From: Chitinophaga pinensis
GTDB taxonomy: Bacteria; Bacteroidota; Bacteroidia; Chitinophagales; CAIOSU01
Assembly: GCA_945901065.1 (NCBI GenBank)
Contig: CAMDKI010000001.1
Location: forward strand, 124,001-188,000
DNA: 64,000 nucleotides
Reading direction: 5' to 3'
The notes beneath the pieces were generated by a model. It saw only the letters and a program-made list of their open reading frames with translations, did not search any database and was not told where the DNA came from. This document shows positions 1 to 9,900 of the stretch, in pieces. The position numbers were made by a program, and so were the translations under genes. Each line of letters starts with the position of its first letter. Positions within the stretch are counted from its first letter, which is position 1.

Positions 1-779
1 CACCGGGTACTTATACCGTAACCGTAACTGATAATAAAGGTTGTGTAGCATCTAATAGCTTCGTAGTGGCATCAAATATCAACTGCCGCACTATGGAGTT
101 CACTATTGACGTGTTCTTGGAAGGTCCGTTTGAACCTTCAAACATGTTGATGCAGAACAAACTGAGAACACAATGTAATACCGTACCTCTTTATCAGCCT
201 TACAATAGCCCAATAATGGGTTATAACGGAACCGAAAGTGTTGCTAACCTTGGCACTGATGTAGTAGACTGGGTATTGGTATCTTTCCGTTCGAACACTG
301 ATCGCAATAGCGAAATTTACAAGGTAGCTGGTTTGTTAACCCGAAGTGGTAAAGTAAAAACCATAGCTGGCGATACTATCTTCCAACTAAATAGCAGCCC
401 GACCGACTCATTGTTTGTAGTTGTAGAGCACCGTAACCACATGGGTGTAATGACCCCTGTGAAAATGTGTCCTAACCACGCGAGCAATGGCGTTATCTGT
501 GTTGATTTTACCCATATGCAGTCGTTTGTATCTGGCTCTCCAACTACTGCAGGACAGAAGATATTAGGCACTGATAGCCGCGGAACAGTTTACGGAATGC
601 ACTCAGGTGATGGCGATTGTAATTTCGACATTAACTCAAGTGATTTTGTTCCGTTCGGTACAGATTTTAATAAATTCGATATGTATTCGCCTGGCGATTT
701 TAATATGGACTGCGATTGTAATTCAAATGACTTACCTAAATGGCTTGGAAACTTTAACCAGTTCTCGGGTGTGCGGTAG
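1..779 (+). CDS. C-terminal part of a secreted SprB-repeat protein (5' end outside window)
   Basis: The reading frame is open from base 3, so this is the tail of a longer gene. The GTG at 66 is not a credible start because the coding pattern continues upstream. The first codons encode the end of a SprB-type repeat (GTYTVTVTD, then a conserved Gly-Cys). About 200 residues follow that I cannot assign to a named family. The last 55 residues hold two Asp/Asn-rich loops (around DGDCNFDINSSD and GDFNMDCDCNSND) spaced like a dockerin or EF-hand pair, so calcium binding is likely. I see no type A or type B sorting domain, so the export route is unclear. It lies 127 bp upstream of the giant SprB adhesin in the same direction, with no terminator between them, so co-transcription is plausible. 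Confidence 0.8.
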   Translation, partial: PGTYTVTVTDNKGCVASNSFVVASNINCRTMEFTIDVFLEGPFEPSNMLMQNKLRTQCNTVPLYQPYNSPIMGYNGTESVANLGTDVVDWVLVSFRSNTDRNSEIYKVAGLLTRSGKVKTIAGDTIFQLNSSPTDSLFVVVEHRNHMGVMTPVKMCPNHASNGVICVDFTHMQSFVSGSPTTAGQKILGTDSRGTVYGMHSGDGDCNFDINSSDFVPFGTDFNKFDMYSPGDFNMDCDCNSNDLPKWLGNFNQFSGVR

Positions 780-906
780 TTTTGTTTAAGTTTTATATTC
801 AAAAAAATAGAGAAAAACCAGAGCGTAGGGAAATAATTAGTTGTTTTGAATAAATAACTGCCTTATAATGCATCTGTATTAATAGGTATTGCGTAAAAAT
901 GAGTCT

Positions 907-3900
907 ATGAGAAAATACTTATCATTAATTTGGGTGGTCGCCGCATTTTTTATGCTGGGAACCACGGCACAAGCCCAAACATGTCCACCTGTTGGTCCTA
1001 ATATTGATATTAGGTTCAACAATGTAAGGTTGGATTGTGCAAACGATTCATTGTTTGTAGATATTGAGTTGAGCAATCCAACCGGTAGCACTTATAGTGT
1101 ATCGAGCATGAGCCTTCGCTTTACCTATAACGTGAATATGTTAGGTACGCCACGTATCAGTCAGCAAACGATGGCCGGTTCGCCGAGTCTAGCTTTGCAG
1201 AGCGGCATTTGGTCGTATGGTTTGGTGGAGTTTTCAGCAGCCAATGCAGTGCCCACAGGCGGTGCTTGGACCAAGGTAACCACTCTTGGTTTTGCGGTAA
1301 CCAACTTCGATGCTCAAGGCAACTCTAACTGTATAGCACTTAGCTGGAACACAACGTTGCCAGCTATTACTACAGTACAGCAATGGGTAAACTTTGCTTG
1401 CCAGCCCAATATGGTTTTCACTAGCTATGGTAATAACTCAACTTGCATTATAGACTCATGCAATACAACCAGCGGTGCGCTTAATCTATCGGCCTTGCCA
1501 ACCAATATTACTTGCACAGGCACTAACAATGGAACTGTAAATTCAACTGTAAGTGGGGGCACTGCTCCCTATTCGTATTTGTGGAGCAATGGAGCAACCA
1601 CCGAAGACATTTCGGGCCTTTCTGCAGGTACTTACAGTGTAACCGTAACCGACGCTGCTAGCCAAACAGCTACTGTTAATGGTTTGGTGGTAGGCACCAG
1701 TAGCCTAACCGTGCAATACACTGTAACTGATGCATCATGTAACCAAACAGACGATGGTGCAATTAACATTAATAACGTACTTGGCGGAACTGGCCCATTT
1801 ACTTACATATGGAGCAATGGAGCAACAACCGAAGATATAAGCTTACTTGTTGCAGGCAATTATAGTGTAACCGTAACCGATGTAAATGGTTGCCAAGGCA
1901 TTGTAAGAAATATTCCTATTGCCGAGCCAGCAGCTTTCCAATACAACGTGTTTATTGATAACATAAGTTGTGCAGGTGGCACCGATGGTGCCCTTGATTT
2001 TACTTTAACTGGCGGCACTGCACCTTATACTTACCTATGGGTTCGTTACGATTTGAATACCTACCTGCCTATTGATACCCTAGGTAATAGCCAAGACCTA
2101 ACTGGTCTTACTTCGGGCCTGTATGGCGTTGAAGTGGAGGATGCAAACGGTTGCGATGGTGCGGTGTTCTTTTTGTTAGTTGAGCCAGATCCTATTAATG
2201 TAATCGGATTGCCCTCAGATATCAAGGCAGTATCTTGTGCTGGTGGAAATGACGGTGCAATTAATATTAGTGCTAATGGTGGCACAGGTGTAATCTCGTT
2301 TTTGTGGAGCAATGGAGCTCAGACAGAAGATTTGGAAGACCTTGTTGCTGGCACTTACAGCGTAACTGCTACCGATTTAAATGGTTGCACGGCTAGTAAA
2401 TCATTTGTTATAGCGCAACCAGATACTATAATAATTGTAATCGACCCTATTCTCTCAGAAGCAGTTAGCTGCTTTGGTAGAAATGATGGTTCTATTAATA
2501 TTACAGTGACTGGCGGCAATGGTGGCTTAATCTTTAACTGGAGCAACGGAGCTACAACTCAAAACTTAACAGGACTTGCGGCTGGAAGCTATGCAGTTAC
2601 CGTAACCGATTCTTTGGGTTGTTTTGGTGCTTTGGCCAACATTACCGTTACCCAGCCCGATTCGCTTTTACTTACCGCCACCTCTACAACAGTGAGTTGC
2701 AATGCTACCAGCGATGGTACCGCAAGCTTAACCGTGAGTGGTGGTTCTACCCCTTACGCATATTTGTGGAGCAATGGTGCCACCGCAGCCAACCTTACCG
2801 GTTTGGTTTCTGGGACTTATACCGTAACCGTAACCGATGCTAATGGCTGTTTTAAGTCTGCATCAGTTACAGTAGGTGTGGCCAACTGCCCACCACTGGC
2901 GCGTAACGACATTAACAACACGCTCAAGAATGTTCCGGTTAGTGGCGATATTTCTACCAACGACCGTGACCCAGATGGTGATGATCTAAACTTCACTGTT
3001 ATTACTGGCCCAAGCAACGGTACTTTAACTGCTTTCAACCCAGCAACAGGTACTTATACTTATACCCCTAATAACGGGTTTGTTGGCGAAGATAGCTACA
3101 CCTACTTTACTTGCGACAATGGCGTACCTAGCCTTTGCGATACTGCAACTGTTTACATAGAGGTACTTGACGATCCTAAAGATCCGTTCAACAACCCACC
3201 AGTTGCCAATGCCGACCACTTTATTACTTACGTGAACACCCAAATTGGCAGCACTGTAATTAATAACGATTATGACCCTGATACCGCCGATATTATTCTG
3301 GTGAACACAACCTTGATACAACTACCTTCAAACGGTGTATTCTTAGTGTTGCCAAACGGTAGCTTTACTTACACCCCCGATAATGGTTTTGTAGGAAACG
3401 ATACCTTGCAATACCGTATTTGCGATAACGGTACACCGGGTCCGAAGTGCGATACCGCATTTGTAATAATTACTGTGTTGAGCGGTCCAGGCACCCCAAG
3501 CAATTTGCCTCCGGTAGCTGTGGACGATGCGTTCTATACCGAGCTTAACAACCCAGTAAACGGCACCGTAATTCCTAATGATTATGATACTGATGGTAAC
3601 CAAATTTCGGTTACAGTGCCTCAATTTAGTGGCCCAAACAATGGTTCTTTGACCATTTTGCCAAACGGCGACTTTGTATACACACCTAACACAGGTTATG
3701 TTGGCCCAGACCAATTTGTATACATCCTTTGCGATAATGGCGTGCCTAGCTTGTGCGATACCGCAACGGCCTATATTTTGATTCAGAATCCGGCCAACCA
3801 ACCGCCAATTGCTCGCAACGACATAAACAATACTTTGTTGAATACCCCAGTGAGCGGTAGCGTGGCTACAAACGACGAAGAACCAGATGGTGACAATGTA

Positions 3901-6900
3901 ATCTTTACACAGCTTACATCTACAACCAACGGAATTATTGCTGGTTTTAACCCAGCTACTGGCACTTATACTTATACGCCAAATGCAGGCTTTATTGGTA
4001 CCGATGTATTTACCTACTCAATTTGCGACGATGGCATACCTAGCTTGTGCGATACGGGTTTAGTTACTATTCACGTAATTCCACCGTTTAACTTCGACAA
4101 CAATCCGCCAGTTGCTAATCCCGATGACTACGTTACTTATATTAATACCTCGGTAACTGGTACTGTTATCCCGAATGATTTTGACCCTGATACCGCAGAT
4201 ATAATTACCGTTGGTGTTACTTTGATTACCCCACCAACTAATGGATCGGTAACTTCAATAAGCCCTAACGGCGTATTTACCTATGTGCCTGCAACTGGAT
4301 TTATTGGGGATGATACTTTTGAATACATTCTTTGCGACAATGGTAACCCTAGCTTGTGCGACACCGCACTGGTAACCGTGCACGTATTGCCTCCAAACGG
4401 TGGTGGCAATTTGCCTCCTGTAGCAGTTGATGATGCTTACATTACCCAAGAGGGTGTAACTATTACCAATACCGTTATCCCTAACGATTATGACCAAGAT
4501 GGCAATAACATTGTTGTAACTGTTCCACAGTTTACTGGCCCGAGCCATGGTAGCTTGACCATATTGCCAAACGGTGATTTTGTTTATGTACCAAATGCGG
4601 GATATACTGGTCCTGATCAGTTTACTTACATCCTATGCGATAATGGTGTGCCTAGCTTGTGCGATACAGCAACAGCTTACATTACTATTTATAACGTAAT
4701 GCAAATAGTACTGACACCAGATAGCGTTGATTGTTTTGGCGCATCTACGGGTTCAATAGCACTAACCGTAATTAATGGCAATGCACCATTTACTTACCTA
4801 TGGAGCACAGGTGCCACTACTCAAAACTTAACAGGTGTGCCTGCAGGTATTTACAGCGTAACCGTAACCGATGCCTTTGGGGTAACGGTTGCTGGCACCG
4901 ATACGGTGTTCCAACCGGGTGGTGCGATAAGTGCAACCGAGGTTATTGTAATTCCTACTTGTAACGGTTTAAGCAATGCTTCAATTGATTTGACTGTGAG
5001 CGGAGGCTCTCCTGGCTATACTTACCTATGGAGTAATGGTGCAACTACCCAAGATATTGCTGGTTTGTTAGCTGGTACTTACAGTGTAACAATTACCGAC
5101 GACAATAACTGTACTTACACCAATAGCTACCTTGTAACCCAACCCAACGTATTGGTAGCTACTATCGACGGACAAACTAATGTAGCTTGTAACGGTGGCA
5201 GCACTGGTGCAATTGACTTGGGTGTATCTGGTGGCACAACTGCCTATACTTATGCTTGGAGCAATGGTGCAACTACTCAAGATATTTCAGGTTTAGCTAT
5301 TGGTACTTATACCGTAACTGTAACCGATGCAAATGGTTGTACTGCAACTGCATCTGCTACTATTACTCAAAATGATGCCCTTACTGTAACTGCTATTGGA
5401 ACTACCAACGTAAGTTGTAATGGTTTGAGCGATGGTGCCCTAAATATTACCATATCGGGTGGTGTACCTGCTTATAACTTTGCTTGGAGCAATGGTGCAA
5501 CTACCGAAGATGTGACTGGCCTAGCTGCTGGTTCATATTCAGTAACTGTAACTGATGCTGCGGGTTGCACAGGCACAGGTACATTTACTATAAGCGAGCC
5601 TGCGGTGCTTACTGCTACTGCTGCTGCTGATAATGTTGTGACTTGCTTCGGTGGTAACGATGGTTCAATAACCTTAACGGTTAATGGTGGCACAACAGCA
5701 TACTCTTATGTATGGAGCAACGGCGCCACTACTCAGAATATTGGTGGTTTAACTGCCGGTACTTATAACGTAACCGTAACAGATGCTAATAATTGCACCG
5801 CAACTGCAAGTGCAACCGTAACCGAGCAACCACAATTGGTGGTATCGTTGAATGGCTCAAACGACGTGTCTTGTAACGCCGGCAACGATGGCGACATTGA
5901 TATAGCTGTGGCGGGTGGTGTTTCTCCTTACACATATGTGTGGAGCACAGGTGCTGTAACTGAAGATTTGACTGGCTTGACCGCTGGCACTTATGCTGTG
6001 ACGGTTACTGATGCCAACAATTGTACTTCAACTGGCAGCTTCACTATTGGTGAGCCTACTTTGTTGGTAGCTACTATCGACGGACAAACTAATGTAGCTT
6101 GTAACGGTGGCAGCACCGGCGCAATTGACTTGGGTGTATCTGGTGGCACAACTGCCTATACTTATGCTTGGAGCAATGGTGCAACTACTCAAGATATTTC
6201 AGGTTTGGCTATTGGTACTTATACAGTAACTATAACCGATGCAAATGGCTGTTCTGCCACCGCATCTGCTACTATTACTCAAAATGATGCGCTTACCATA
6301 GCAGCAACGGGTACAACCAATGTTAGCTGTAATGGCTTAAGCGATGGTGCCCTAAATATTACTGTATCGGGTGGTGTACCTGCTTATAACTTTGCATGGA
6401 GCAACGGTGCAACTACCGAAGATGTAACTGGCCTACCTGTGGGTTCATATTCAGTAACTGTAACTGATGCTGCTGGTTGCACTGGCACAGGTACCTTTAC
6501 TATAAGCGAGCCTGCGGTGCTTACTGCTACTGCAGCTGCCGATAATGTTGTGACTTGCTTCGGTGGCAACGATGGTTCAATAACCTTAACGGTGAACGGT
6601 GGCACAACTGCATACGCGTATGTATGGAGCAACGGCGCAACTTCACAAAATATTAGTGGTTTAACTGCCGGTACTTACACTGTTACCGTTACCGATGCCA
6701 ACAGTTGCACCGCAACTGCAAGCGCAACCATAACCGAGAACCCATTATTGACTGCAACCTTGGTAGGACAAACCAATGTATTATGTAATGGTGGTAATGA
6801 TGGTTCATTTGATATTACCGTTGCAGGCGGTGTTGCTCCTTACACTTACTTGTGGAGCAATGGCGATACAACCCAAGACGTTGCTGGCTTAACTGCAGGA

Positions 6901-9900
6901 GCATATGGTGTAACTGTAACCGATGCTGTTGGCTGTACTGCAACTGGTAACAGTAACATTACGCAGCCAGCGGTATTGGTAGCAACCATTGACGGACAAA
7001 CCAATGTAGCATGTAACGGTGGAAGTACTGGAGCAATTGACCTTGGTGTAACTGGTGGAACTTCTACCTATACTTATGCTTGGAGCAACGGCGCAACTAC
7101 CGAAGACCTTTCGGGATTGGCAATAGGTACTTATACCGTAACCGTGACTGATGCCAATGGTTGTTCTGCAACCGCAAGCGCAACTATTACCGAAAGCCCT
7201 GCATTAGTGGTTGATTTAGACCAAGCAATTGACGCTACTTGTAACGGACTTTCTGACGGCTCAATATTCTTGAATATTTCCGGTGGTGTACCGGCTTATA
7301 CTTTTAGCTGGTCTGGCCCAGGAGCTTATGCGTCCACTACACAAAATATTAGCGGTCTAGCTGCAGGTGTATATACCGTAACTGTAACAGATGCAGCCAA
7401 CTGCACTGCTACTGGTATCTTTACCGTTGAAGAGCCTTTAACACTTACTGCTTCGGCTGCTGCCGATAATGTGGTTAGCTGCTTTGGTGGCAACGATGGT
7501 GCCATTACTTTAACCGTAAATGGTGGTACTACTGCTTACACTTACGTATGGAGTAACGGAGACACCACGCAAAACATAGCTGGTGTAACTGCTGGTACTT
7601 ATACCGTTACCGTAACTGATGCTAATAGTTGCACTGCAACTGCCAGCGCAACCGTAACCGAGCAACCACAATTGGTGGTATCGTTGAACGGCTCAAACGA
7701 CGCGTCTTGCAATGGTGGCAACGATGGCGACATTGATATAGCTGTAGCAGGTGGTGTTGCCCCTTACACTTTTGTATGGAGCAACGGTGCTACAACGGAA
7801 GATTTGACTGGCTTGACTGCTGGCACTTATAATGTAACTGCAACGGATGTTAACAATTGTACTGCAACAGGTAGCTTCACTATTAGCGAGCCAACTTTGC
7901 TGGTAGCTACTATTGATGCACAAACCAATGTAGCTTGTAATGGTGGTAGCACTGGAGCTATTGACCTTGGCGTAACTGGTGGCACTTCTCCTTACACATT
8001 TGCATGGAGCAACCAACAGTCTACTGAAGATATCAGTGGCCTAACAATAGGAACCTATACTGTAACGGTTACTGATTTGAACGGTTGTACCGCAACTGCG
8101 ACAGCTACCATTACTGAGAACGACTCATTGCAAATAACTGCGACTACTACCACCAACGTTAGTTGCTTTGGTAATGCCGATGGTGCTTTGGATATTACCG
8201 TTATTGGTGGTGTAAGCCCTTATACTTTTGTATGGAGCAACGGTGCAACTACCGAGGATGTGACTGGCCTTGCAGCTGGAACCTACGGTGTAACTGTAAC
8301 GGATGCTGCAGGTTGTACTGGCTCTGCAAGCTTTACTATTAGCCAACCAAATGAGTTGACCATAGAAGCAACTGCCGACAATGTTTCTTGTGAAGGTGGT
8401 GCCAACGGTGCAGCTGATTTGCTAATTGGTGGTGGTACATTGCCATATAGCTTCGCTTGGAGCAATGGCTCAACAATTGAAGATTTGACTGGCTTATCTG
8501 CTGGTGTATATATTGTAACGGTAACCGATGCTAATGGTTGTACAATTGGCGCAACGGTTACTGTTGGTACTGACAACATATTGGTATTGAACACCGCAGT
8601 AACCAACGCTACTTGCGTACAGAGCAACGGTGTAGCTACGGTTAGCGTAAGCGGTGGTTCAGGTTCATTTACTTATAACTGGGGCACTGGAAACACTGCT
8701 AGTATTAGCAACTTGGCTCCTGGTATTTACACTGTAACCGTAACCGACGCTGTAAATGGTTGTACTGCTTCTGCCAATGTTGCAGTAAGTGGTTCATCTG
8801 ATATTGATGTAACTACTGCTACAGTTGGCGTTTTGTGCGGAACTGGCGCTACTGGATCCATTAGCTTGGGCATAACTGGTGGCACAGCTCCTTACACCTA
8901 TGCTTGGAGCACTCCACTAGGTTCAGGTTCAAGCGCTTCAGGCCTAACTGCTGGTACTTACTTTGCTACCGTAACCGATGCTGCCGGTTGTTTGGAAGTA
9001 TTGATTTTAGAAGTAGAAGAGATTGTATCGCTGCGAGCTTTAGTGAATACTACCGATGCAAACTGTGGACAAGCAAACGGTTCGGCTACTGTTGCCGTAA
9101 GTGGCGGCACTGCCCCTTACACTTATGCTTGGAGCAACGGCGCAACTGCAGCCAATGCCAACAACTTAGCTGCTGGTATATATTTTCTAACTATCACCGA
9201 TGCTAATGGTTGTTCAACACAAACTTCTGTTCCTGTTGGCAACATTAGTGGCCCAGCTATCACTATCGATAATGTAACCAACCTTACTTGTGCCAACTCA
9301 AGCACTGGTGCAGTTGACGTTAGCGTAACTGGTGGTGTAGGCCCTTATACTTACCTATGGAGCAACGGAGCTATCACCCAAGACTTAACTAACTTGCCTT
9401 CTGGTCCGTTTAGCCTAACGGTTACTGATGCTGCTGGCTGTCAAGCCTCAACTTTGGTAAGGTTGTCTACTCCAACTGCAATAGTAGTTATTACCGAAGG
9501 TACCAATGTAAGCTGTAACAATGCCAACAATGGTTCAACCCACACGGTTGTATCTGGTGGTGTTGGTTCGTATACTTATGCTTGGAGCAACGGCGCTACT
9601 ACTGCCGACCTAAGCGCTTTGGCCGCTGGTACCTATACTTTAACTGTAACCGATGGCAATGGTTGTTCGGTATCTACTCCAGTAGTTATTACCCAACCGG
9701 ATGTATTGACCGTAACTGCAAACCCTACTGGCGTAGCATGTAATGGCAACGCTGATGGCACGGTTACTAGTTCGGTTGTGGGTGGCACAGCGCCATACAC
9801 TTACCAATGGAGCAATGGTGCCACTACCGCTGATTTGACCGCATTAAGTGCTGGCTTATACAGCGTAACCGTTACCGATGCAAACGGCTGTACTGCAACC

